A stretch of 64,000 bases of DNA from Burkholderiales bacterium (GTDB lineage: Bacteria > Pseudomonadota > Gammaproteobacteria > Burkholderiales > WYBJ01), in contig JALHQN010000004.1 of the NCBI GenBank assembly GCA_022841915.1, positions 1 to 64,000 on the forward strand. The letters are read 5' to 3'. Under the pieces are notes generated by a model. The model saw only the letters and a program-made list of their open reading frames with translations, did no database searches and was not told the DNA's origin. Positions 34,904-42,643 of this stretch are shown here, in pieces (the first letter of the stretch is position 1; each line of letters opens with the position of its first letter). The position numbers and the translations under genes are program-made.

Positions 34904-35487
34904 GCATCGGATCGTCTGCTTCCGCGTCCGCCTTCTTCATCGTCGTGGCCATGAGCCTCGCCGGTCTCGCCCATGGCTTGTGGATGCGCAGTGCCGCCTC
35001 CCGGCGTTTCCGCATTCCGCTGGATGCCGGTTGCACCTGGCGCGGTCGACGCCTGTTGGGAGATCACAAGACCTGGCGCGGATTCATGGTCATCGTCCCC
35101 GCGTCGGGCCTTGCGTTCGCCCTGCTCGGCGCGCTGATCGAGATCGTCGGATCGGAGGCCGTACCGCTTTGGGGGCTGGGGCCCTCGGGGCTCGTCGTCC
35201 TCGGCGCCTGGGCGGGATTCTGCTTCATGGCAGGCGAACTGCCGAATTCCTTCTACAAACGGCGGCGCGATATCGCACCCGGCAGCGTACCGACGAGTGG
35301 CTGGGAGCGACGCTTCTGTCTGCTGGTGGACCGTTTCGATTCCACGCTGGCCTTGCTGATCGGAATGAGCCTCGTCGTCCCTCTGCACTGGATGACTTGG
35401 GTCTGGGTGCTGTTGCTCGGGCCGATCGTGCACTTCGGCTTCAGCGCCCTGCTCTATGTCCTTGGGGTGAAAGCGCGACTCGCATGA
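34900..35487 (+). CDS. CDP-archaeol synthase (CarS)-like cytidylyltransferase
   Basis: A 195-residue, about five-helix membrane protein resembling the CarS/DUF46 group. CarS uses CTP to activate unsaturated archaetidic acid; bacterial members have unknown substrates. The signature here is GDHKTWRGFM near residue 54, then ELPNSFYKRR, and VDRFDSTLAL near residue 144, corresponding to the KTxRG, SFxKRR and DQxD segments of the family. It starts in an ATGA overlap with the desaturase and ends in another with the dikinase gene. I expect it to make a CDP-activated lipid alcohol. Family moderately sure, substrate open. Confidence 0.78.
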   Translation: MSIGSSASASAFFIVVAMSLAGLAHGLWMRSAASRRFRIPLDAGCTWRGRRLLGDHKTWRGFMVIVPASGLAFALLGALIEIVGSEAVPLWGLGPSGLVVLGAWAGFCFMAGELPNSFYKRRRDIAPGSVPTSGWERRFCLLVDRFDSTLALLIGMSLVVPLHWMTWVWVLLLGPIVHFGFSALLYVLGVKARLA

Positions 35488-38168
35488 ATCAACCAGTGTT
35501 GACTTGGGAAGGCGGGGCGAGTGCCCAGGACGAACGTTGGCTGTCGCTTGAATGCGCGACCGACGTGGCCGTCTGCGGCGGCAAGGCGGTCAACCTGGGG
35601 CGCATGCTGCGCGCGGGCCTGCCCGTTCCGGCCGGCGGCGTGCTGACGGTTCATGCGCTGGAGGAGTTTCTCCGTGAGACGGGGCTGCAGGCACGCATCG
35701 CCGCATTGAGTCCGATTCTGGCGCAGGCGGCTCCACCCGATCTGGCAGGGATCGAGGCCGACGTTCGTGGCTGGTTCGAGGCCGCCCCCATGCCGGAAGC
35801 CACCAAGACGCTAATCGCACGCGGCTTGCGCGAGTTGCCCCACGATGGATCACTCGTCGTGCGAAGTTCGGCCGTCGGCGAAGATGCGCGCGACGCCTCG
35901 TGCGCCGGCTTGATGGATTCCGTGCTCGGCGTGCGCGGCGCGGAAGCCATCGAATCTTCGCTCAAGCAGGTGTGGGCCTCGCGCTGGTCGGCTCGGGCCC
36001 TTGCCTACAAGCGAGGCGGCGCGCTCGGGCTGGGTGGTATCGCAGCGATCGTCCAGATCCAGATCGAGCCTCGCCTGGCTGGCGTACTCTTCACCCGAAG
36101 TCCCCAGGCGGGGCGCCCGGAGGAAATGCTTTGCGAGTACTGCGCGGGCCTGGCTGACAAGCTCGTTGCCGGCGAGATGGATCCGGCGCGAGTGCGAATC
36201 GAGCGGGGCGACCTGGCCTACTGCCGAGATGGCGGGGCGGACGACGTGCCGGAAATCGGCGCGGATGACATCGAGCGGCTCGGGACGGCGGCGTTGACCG
36301 CGGAGAAACTCTTCGGTCTTCCTCAGGATATCGAGTGGGCGCTCGATCGAGACGGAAGCGTCTGGCTGGTGCAGGCGCGCCCGATCACGACGCAAGCCGC
36401 CGCGACGAGCGGCCGCCGTCGTATCGTGTGGTCGAATGCCAACGTCAACGAAAACTTCCCCGATCCGATATCGCCGTTGCTCTACTCGGTGGTCGCGCCC
36501 GGATACACGAGCTACTTCACCAACCTCGGGCGAGCCTTCGGCCTGTCGACATCGCGGCTTGCTCGCATGCGTCCGGATCTTGCGTGCGTCGTTGGCGTAC
36601 ACGCAGGGCGCTTGTACTACAACCTGACCGCGATCCACGCCGTACTGCGACAGGCGCCGTTCGGCGAGCGCCTGGTGGCCTGGTTCGATGATTTCACTGG
36701 GGCCAGTGATCCGTCCTCCGAGACCGTATCCGGACAAAGCTTCATTGGCGGGCTTCGCGATGCCCTGGAGCTTGCTTGGGTCGGGGTTCGCACCACAGGC
36801 CAGTACGTGTTCATCGAGCGGCGGATTCGGTCGTTCGAGGCGCGTATCGACGCGTACGCCGCGCGGTCGGAGCCTGAGAGGCTCGCGGGTCTGGACTTGC
36901 TGGCCCTGCGCGATCTGCTACGCGATTTTCTCGATATCCGGCTGCGTGGCTGGACGAACGCCTCGCTCGCCGATACTGCTGCCATGGTGTGCTATGGCCT
37001 GCTCAAGGCGATCGTCGCCCGTGCACGCAGCGGTTCGGACACGACGGCGACCCATAACGACTTGCTCAAGGGCTTGTCCGGATTGAAGAGCGCCGAGCCG
37101 ATCGACGAACTCTGGCGTCTGGCCCAGCAAGTTCGCAATGACCCGGGGCTCGCGGCGCTGTTTCGTGACAGCGATGCGCTGCGGATTCTGACGCGTCTGC
37201 GCTCGGAGCCTGCCTATGCCGCGTTCAATGGCCGGTTCGAGCGCTACGTCGCTGCTTGGGGGTTTCGCTGCTCGGGCGAACTCATGCTGACCGTGCCGAG
37301 CTTCCAGGAGCGCCCGGAGGATCTGCTGGAGATCGTGCGCAGCTACGCCGAGCAGCCCGACAGTGCGCTCGAAGCGAGGTTGGCCAAGCAGCGTGGGGAG
37401 CGGGAAGCAACGACAAAGGCCGTACTTGCGGCTGCTTCCAAGCGCCCGCTGTTTGCGCGCTTGCCGTGGCCGACGCTGGCGAGCGTCCTCGAGCCCATGC
37501 TGACGGCAACGCAGGGATCGATCGCTCTGCGAGAGCGCGCGCGCTTGAAGCAGGCGCTGCTGTACAACCGCCTGCGCCGCTTGGCTTTGGAGATCGGTGC
37601 GCGGCTAGCCAAGCGCGGGGCCTTCAGTGCGCAGGATGATGTGTTCTTCCTGACCCTCTCGGAGCTCGACGAGTTGCTATCCGGGTGCGCCATGTTTCCC
37701 GCAGAGGTGGATGCGTCGATTCGTCAGCGTCGAGAAGCCCATGCGCGCTTCACGGCGCTGACGCCCGCCGATGTTCTGATTGCCGAGGAAGGCGACTACC
37801 CGCGAACGACGAACGTCGCTCCTGTGCCGCATGAACACGGCGCCGGTCTGCGTGGGTCCAGTGTATGTGGCGGGGTGGCCACGGGGCGGGCGAAAGTCTT
37901 GACCAACGTGGCGCAGACGCGGGACCTGGCTCAAGGCGATGTCCTGGTGACACGCCAAACCGATCCCGGCTGGGCACCGGCCTTCGTGGCGATCGGCGCA
38001 TTGGTGCTCGAGCGCGGCGGGATGTTGTCGCACGGCGCCATTCTGGCGCGCGAATACGGAATCCCGACGATCGTCGGTGTGGCGAACGCCACCGAGCGCA
38101 TCGTGCACGGCAGTGTCGTCCGGGTGGATGGAGATCGTGGTGAAGTGCACTGTATGCCAAGTGCCTGA
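35484..38168 (+). CDS. PEP-synthase-like dikinase without PEP barrel
   Basis: An 894-residue protein with an N-terminal ATP-grasp domain of the PPDK/PEP-synthase type (about residues 25-310: GGKAVNLGRMLRAGLPVP, VVRSSAVGEDARDASCAG, LAGVLFTRSPQAG), a long helical middle part (about 320-790), and a C-terminal swivelling domain with the phospho-histidine at about residue 850 (GGMLSHGAILAREYGIPTI). The TIM-barrel that binds pyruvate/PEP is absent. This is the plan of rifampin phosphotransferase, which sends the beta-phosphate of ATP to a small-molecule hydroxyl through the histidine. In this operon a lipid alcohol or polyol is the likely acceptor (inference). The start is set by the ATGA overlap. 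Confidence 0.85.
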   Translation: MNQPVLTWEGGASAQDERWLSLECATDVAVCGGKAVNLGRMLRAGLPVPAGGVLTVHALEEFLRETGLQARIAALSPILAQAAPPDLAGIEADVRGWFEAAPMPEATKTLIARGLRELPHDGSLVVRSSAVGEDARDASCAGLMDSVLGVRGAEAIESSLKQVWASRWSARALAYKRGGALGLGGIAAIVQIQIEPRLAGVLFTRSPQAGRPEEMLCEYCAGLADKLVAGEMDPARVRIERGDLAYCRDGGADDVPEIGADDIERLGTAALTAEKLFGLPQDIEWALDRDGSVWLVQARPITTQAAATSGRRRIVWSNANVNENFPDPISPLLYSVVAPGYTSYFTNLGRAFGLSTSRLARMRPDLACVVGVHAGRLYYNLTAIHAVLRQAPFGERLVAWFDDFTGASDPSSETVSGQSFIGGLRDALELAWVGVRTTGQYVFIERRIRSFEARIDAYAARSEPERLAGLDLLALRDLLRDFLDIRLRGWTNASLADTAAMVCYGLLKAIVARARSGSDTTATHNDLLKGLSGLKSAEPIDELWRLAQQVRNDPGLAALFRDSDALRILTRLRSEPAYAAFNGRFERYVAAWGFRCSGELMLTVPSFQERPEDLLEIVRSYAEQPDSALEARLAKQRGEREATTKAVLAAASKRPLFARLPWPTLASVLEPMLTATQGSIALRERARLKQALLYNRLRRLALEIGARLAKRGAFSAQDDVFFLTLSELDELLSGCAMFPAEVDASIRQRREAHARFTALTPADVLIAEEGDYPRTTNVAPVPHEHGAGLRGSSVCGGVATGRAKVLTNVAQTRDLAQGDVLVTRQTDPGWAPAFVAIGALVLERGGMLSHGAILAREYGIPTIVGVANATERIVHGSVVRVDGDRGEVHCMPSA

Positions 38169-38195
38169 CGCCCCTTGGCGCAGGCGAATAGCTCA

Positions 38196-39026
38196 ATGCC
38201 GCCAGCTTCGCGCGCAGGCTTTCCGATGCTGATCGGTGAGTCAAGGTCGGCGCGGTTCCAGGCGGGCTGGGAAGGCATCCTGGCCTGGCGCTCGTCCCGC
38301 TTGCAAGGGGCTCGCTTCCTGCCGCTTGCCATGTTGATCGCATGGGCAGCGTGGCTGGGGGGCGATCGTGCGTACGGCCTCCCGGTGGTCATGCTGGTCG
38401 TCGCCTTCAGCCTCATTGCTCAGTTCAGGCTCTGGGACGATCTGGTCGATCGCGAACGGGATCGTGGAGCGCACCCCGAGCGAGTGCTTTCGGGTGCAAG
38501 CGACACGACCCCTTTCGTCGCCGCCGTATGGGGGCTGGGCGCGGTCAACGGGATTGCGCTCTACGCGCTCAGCGGCTGGGCGGCGCTGAGCGGTCTACTC
38601 GTCCTGCATGGTGCGCTCGAGCTGTGGTATCGGCATCGAGCATTACGCGACCTGATCCACGACCACGTGCTGCTGCTCAAGTATCCAGTCTTCGTCATGC
38701 TGCTGGGGAGCCCTGCGTCGAATTCGGGCTTGCTCGTTTCGACGAGTGTGCTCGTGTATGCCGCTCTGTGCGCCTTCGAACTTCTCGATCGCGGTGCGGG
38801 CAGCTGGGGGCGGCGCTGCGTGCTGGCGCTTCATTGCGTCGTGCTGACGGTGGCCGCATTCAAGGTGGGAGCCGAGTGGGTGGGTGGGGCAATCGCCGCC
38901 CTCCTGACCCTTGGGCTGGCGATCGTCTGGTGGCGTCACGGCCGCGGTCGGCCGTTGCGCGGCGGCACATATCTGCCCTTCGCAGTCGTCGCGATCATTC
39001 TGTTTCAGTTGTCCTGGGGAGCTTAG
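38196..39026 (+). CDS. UbiA-like prenyltransferase
   Basis: A 276-residue membrane protein with about eight helices. The first acidic motif reads FRLWDDLVDRERDR near residue 80, and a second, RDLIHDHVLLLKYP, lies near 150, matching the two Asp-rich Mg-binding loops of UbiA-family enzymes. These transfer polyprenyl or related groups onto acceptors; one member makes digeranylgeranylglyceryl phosphate in archaea. The order of loops is right but the second motif is divergent, so the donor is uncertain. An alternative start at TTG 38175 adds seven residues. It follows the dikinase gene by 27 bases. Confidence 0.75.
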   Translation: MPPASRAGFPMLIGESRSARFQAGWEGILAWRSSRLQGARFLPLAMLIAWAAWLGGDRAYGLPVVMLVVAFSLIAQFRLWDDLVDRERDRGAHPERVLSGASDTTPFVAAVWGLGAVNGIALYALSGWAALSGLLVLHGALELWYRHRALRDLIHDHVLLLKYPVFVMLLGSPASNSGLLVSTSVLVYAALCAFELLDRGAGSWGRRCVLALHCVVLTVAAFKVGAEWVGGAIAALLTLGLAIVWWRHGRGRPLRGGTYLPFAVVAIILFQLSWGA

Positions 39027-39027
39027 C

Positions 39028-40101
39028 GTGAAGCCTTTGCATGACGAACAAGCGTCAAGTGCGCGAGCCGGTGCGCCGTTGCGTTTCGATGCGGCGACGA
39101 TGCCGAAAGCCATCGGATCGCAGGCCCGCGGGCAGCAGTTCGATCACAGTGAGCCTGTCTGCCAAGCAACGATGGAGCCTGCGGACTGCGTGCTTTGCGG
39201 GTCGACGCAAGCCTCGCATTTCATCGATGCCGAGGACGATCTGACCGGCAAGCCAGGGCGCTTCCGCTTCGTGCAGTGTGATCGCTGCGCGCTCGTCTAT
39301 CAGAGCCCGCGCATTCCAGCGGCCGATATCGCCGCCTGGTACGACGACGAGTACATCGCGCACCGCAAGAAGACCGACTTCGGTCCGTTCACCGGGCTCT
39401 ACCACTGGGCGATGGATCGACATGACCGACGCAAGCTCGCGCTCGCGCGCCGCTACGTCGATCTGCATCCGGAGAGCCGAGTGCTCGATCTCGGCTGCGG
39501 GGCGGGCACCTTCCTGGCCAAGGTGGCGCAGGAAACGGGGGCGAGTGCCACGGGCGTCGACTTCAAGGATCTTTCGCATCTGCCCTGGATGCGCGAGATC
39601 GAGTTTCGCTGCGGACGGCCCCAAGACCAGGCCTTTCCTGCCGGCGGCTTCGACTTGATCACGCTGTGGCATTTCCTGGAGCACGACTACGAGCCGCAGC
39701 GCACTCTGGCGCAGGCGCGCGAGTGGCTCGCACCGCAGGGGCGCATGGTGATCGAAGTGCCGCGGCTCGACAGCGTCAGCTTCAAGCTCTTCGGCGATCG
39801 CTGGCCGGGCTTGCAGGCACCTCAACATACCGCCGTCTACAGCCGTGAAACCCTTTGCGCGCTCGTGTCTCGCGCCGGTTTGCGCATCGTCGAATGGCTG
39901 CCCTGGGGCGCCTTCCCCGCTTACTTCTACCTGTTCGCAGGGACGGCGTTCAAGCTGCTCCGTGGGCGCGGGTTGAATCTCTCCCGAGCGGTCTATCCGT
40001 ACTTCATCGGCGAGTTGCTGCTGTCGCCGTTGCTCGTGTTCGAGAAACGGCTCAATCTCGCCATGCAGACTGTGGTCGTCGAGCGCGTGGAGCAGTCATG
40101 A
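39028..40101 (+). CDS. Class I SAM-dependent methyltransferase
   Basis: A 357-residue methyltransferase with a zinc-ribbon-like N-terminus (CVLCGS and CDRCALVYQSPR, about residues 53-95) and a SAM domain with motif I VLDLGCGAGTFLAKV near residue 152, then the ITLWHFLEHDYEPQ post-motif. The C-terminal part contains one hydrophobic stretch, so it may touch the membrane. This layout is common in methyltransferases that act on sugar or lipid moieties. I chose the GTG directly after the UbiA-like gene because GGGGA lies about eight bases before it; ATGs at 39100 or 39172 are other options. It ends in an ATGA overlap with the acyltransferase. Confidence 0.82.
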   Translation: MKPLHDEQASSARAGAPLRFDAATMPKAIGSQARGQQFDHSEPVCQATMEPADCVLCGSTQASHFIDAEDDLTGKPGRFRFVQCDRCALVYQSPRIPAADIAAWYDDEYIAHRKKTDFGPFTGLYHWAMDRHDRRKLALARRYVDLHPESRVLDLGCGAGTFLAKVAQETGASATGVDFKDLSHLPWMREIEFRCGRPQDQAFPAGGFDLITLWHFLEHDYEPQRTLAQAREWLAPQGRMVIEVPRLDSVSFKLFGDRWPGLQAPQHTAVYSRETLCALVSRAGLRIVEWLPWGAFPAYFYLFAGTAFKLLRGRGLNLSRAVYPYFIGELLLSPLLVFEKRLNLAMQTVVVERVEQS

Positions 40102-40877
40102 ACACGGCGACCATCGAGATGCCGTGGCGGGAACTGCGCCATCGGTTGCGGCTTGCAGCGCAGGTACTCGCCAGCCTGGTCGTGATGACGGCAGGTGCTT
40201 GCGCAATGCTGGTCGTGGCCACGCTGACGGGATTTCGCCTGCGACGCTTCTACAGCGAGCGCATGGCGGCGGCGCTCGGACGCATCCTGCTGGCGATCTT
40301 CGGCGTGAGCTTCGTGGTGCATCGGCCCGGCCCTTGGCCGAGCGGACAAGTCGTCTACATCTCGAATCACACCTCCACCATCGACATGTTCGTGCTCATT
40401 GCGCTGGGGTTGCCGAATGCGAGATTCTTTCTGTCCGGCTTTCTGCGCAAGCTGATTCCGCTGGGCATGATCGGCTACCTCATCGGCATCTTTTGGACCG
40501 TGCCGCAGGAGCGCCCGCACGATAGGCGACGCATCTTCCAACGCGCATCGAGGGTTCTCGCCCGCAGCGGCGAGTCGGTCTACCTGAGTCCGGAAGGCGA
40601 ACGTGTCACCACAGGCCGCATCGGGCACTTTAACAAGGGTGCCTTTCATCTGGCGACTGCGTTGCGGGCACCGATCGTGCCCATGTTCATCCGCATTCCG
40701 CGCGAGATCGATCCGGGCAAAGGCCTGGGCGCGAGGCCCGGCACGGTCCATGTCCATGTAGGGTCGGCAATCGACACGTCCGCATGGCGCGTGGACGACG
40801 TGGAAAGCAATCGAGACCGGATGCGAGCCTGCTACGAGCAGTGGCAAGCCGAGCTGAATGCGAGGGAGGCTCCGTGA
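40098..40877 (+). CDS. PlsC-type acyltransferase
   Basis: A 259-residue member of the glycerophosphate acyltransferase superfamily (PlsC type). The catalytic motif NHTSTIDMF lies near residue 90, and the acceptor-binding motif reads SPEGER near 164 in place of the usual EGTR. One N-terminal membrane helix (VLASLVVMTAGACAMLVV) anchors it. It should add an acyl group, from acyl-ACP or acyl-CoA, to a lysophosphatidate-like acceptor. Its neighbours suggest an acyl-ACP donor from the ligase and carrier genes downstream. It starts in an ATGA overlap and ends in GTGA with the next gene. Confidence 0.87.
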   Translation: MNTATIEMPWRELRHRLRLAAQVLASLVVMTAGACAMLVVATLTGFRLRRFYSERMAAALGRILLAIFGVSFVVHRPGPWPSGQVVYISNHTSTIDMFVLIALGLPNARFFLSGFLRKLIPLGMIGYLIGIFWTVPQERPHDRRRIFQRASRVLARSGESVYLSPEGERVTTGRIGHFNKGAFHLATALRAPIVPMFIRIPREIDPGKGLGARPGTVHVHVGSAIDTSAWRVDDVESNRDRMRACYEQWQAELNAREAP

Positions 40878-42643
40878 TCGCCCTGCAAGCCGACAATCTC
40901 GTCGAACTACTTCGCTCACGTGCTCGAAGCTGCGGCGATACGCGCGGGTACGACTTCCTGGGCGACGGCGAGCGTCTCACCGCGACGATGACTTTTGCCG
41001 ATCTCGATCGTGCTGCGTTGAGTCTGGCAGCCAAGCTGAAGGCACGCATCTGCACCGGATCGAACGTGCTGCTCGCCTATCCGCCGGGGCTGGAGTTCAT
41101 CGCAGCTTTCTTCGGGTGCCTGTACGCGGGCTTGGTGCCGGTGCCGGTATGCCTGCCACATCCGCGCAAGACCAACGATCGTCTCATCGCCATTGCCGCG
41201 GATTGCCAAGCGCACGATGCTCTCAGCAACGCGGCCGGCGGCCGTCTGCTCGCTGCCGCTGTTCAGCAGTGCCCTGCGCTCGAAGGGCTGCGCGTCACGG
41301 TGACCGGTCTGGCCGAGGCGCACGATGCTTCTGCGCACAGCATCGTCGTGCCGTCGCCGGCCTCGATCGCCTTCCTCCAGTACACCTCGGGTTCGACATC
41401 CTCGCCGCGAGGAGTTTGCGTGACTCATGCGAACGTGATGTCCAATCTCGCCATGATTCACGCGGCAGAGGGCAACGATGCGTCGAGTCGCGGCGTGTCG
41501 TGGCTTCCGGCTTATCACGACATGGGGCTGATCGAGGGCATCCTGCAGCCGTTGTACGTCGGCTACGCCACCACCTTGATGCCGCACAGCGCATTCCTGC
41601 AGCGTCCGTTGCGCTGGCTGCAGGCGTTATCCCGCCTGCGGGCAACGGTCAGCGGCGGCCCCAATTTCGCCTACGACGCCTGTGTGCGTCGCGTCGGCGA
41701 GGCCGAACTCGAAACCCTCGATCTGAGCAGCTGGCGGGTGGCTTACTGCGGCGCAGAGCCGGTTCGCGCCGAGACGTTGGCGGCGTTCGCAGCTCGCTTC
41801 GAGCGCTGCGGGTTCAAGCGATCGTCGTTGCGCCCGGTGTACGGTTTGGCCGAGGCGACCTTGCTGGTGAGCGCGTCGAGCCCGGACGTCAATGCGCCCG
41901 CGATCGTGCAGGCGCAGCGGGCTGCGCTGGAGCAAGGGCGTTTCGTCAGCGCTGCCGCACATGACGAACGCGTCGCCGTGGTGTCGTGCGGTAGGCCGAG
42001 TCCGGGCGTCGAGATCCGGATCGTCGATGCCGCGACACAGGTCGCTTTGCCCGAAGGCAGGGTGGGCGAGGTGTGGGTGAGTGGTCCGAGCGTGTCCCAA
42101 GGCTACTACGGCGCGCCGGCTCAGACCTCGGAAGTGTTTCGGGAGGCCGAGCTCGACAGGATTCGGGCTCGCTGGCTATGCACCGGTGATCTGGGCTTCC
42201 TTGCCCGCGGGCAGCTGCACATCACTGGTCGCAGCAAGGAGGTCATCATTCTGCGCGGACGCAAGCTGCACCCGCAGGACATCGAGCATACCGTGCAGCG
42301 CATGGAGGGCGTGCCGGTCGCCGCTGCGGCCGCGTTCGGGTTGGAGGAGGCCGGCAGCGAAGGTGTGGTGGTGCTCATCGAACTGATGGGAGCACGGCCT
42401 TCGTCGTCGCCCTCTGTTGCCTTGTGGTCGCCATGGGCAGACGCGATCAGAACCGAGGTCTTTCGTCAGCACGAGATCGCGCTGGCGGCGCTGGCCTTCG
42501 TCGGGCCGGGCGCGCTTGCCAGGACCAGCAGCGGCAAGCTGATGCGCTTTCGCTGCAGGGACGACTTCATTCGGGCTCGGCTGCCCATCCTGGCGTGCTT
42601 CGATGCGCCGTCTCGAACGCAAGCATTGGCGGAAGCGTCCTGA
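40874..42643 (+). CDS. Fatty acyl-AMP ligase (FAAL)-like enzyme
   Basis: A 589-residue adenylate-forming enzyme. Motif A3 is YTSGSTSSPRGV near residue 170; SWLPAYHDMGLIEGIL and VYGLAEATLLVS follow, and the C-terminal GRSKEVIILRGRKLHPQDIEHTV is the pattern of fatty acyl-AMP ligases rather than acyl-CoA ligases. Such enzymes activate a fatty acid with ATP and load it directly onto an acyl carrier protein. The start GTG follows GAGGGAGG and overlaps the acyltransferase stop. The gene ends in a TGATG junction with the ACP-reductase gene, which supplies the carrier. Confidence 0.88.
   Translation: MIALQADNLVELLRSRARSCGDTRGYDFLGDGERLTATMTFADLDRAALSLAAKLKARICTGSNVLLAYPPGLEFIAAFFGCLYAGLVPVPVCLPHPRKTNDRLIAIAADCQAHDALSNAAGGRLLAAAVQQCPALEGLRVTVTGLAEAHDASAHSIVVPSPASIAFLQYTSGSTSSPRGVCVTHANVMSNLAMIHAAEGNDASSRGVSWLPAYHDMGLIEGILQPLYVGYATTLMPHSAFLQRPLRWLQALSRLRATVSGGPNFAYDACVRRVGEAELETLDLSSWRVAYCGAEPVRAETLAAFAARFERCGFKRSSLRPVYGLAEATLLVSASSPDVNAPAIVQAQRAALEQGRFVSAAAHDERVAVVSCGRPSPGVEIRIVDAATQVALPEGRVGEVWVSGPSVSQGYYGAPAQTSEVFREAELDRIRARWLCTGDLGFLARGQLHITGRSKEVIILRGRKLHPQDIEHTVQRMEGVPVAAAAAFGLEEAGSEGVVVLIELMGARPSSSPSVALWSPWADAIRTEVFRQHEIALAALAFVGPGALARTSSGKLMRFRCRDDFIRARLPILACFDAPSRTQALAEAS

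Noticed and set aside
38175-39026. UbiA-like gene as a heme or ubiquinone pathway enzyme
   Set aside because: Its operon partners are lipid enzymes and no quinone or heme genes are near, so I did not give it the symbols ubiA or cyoE.
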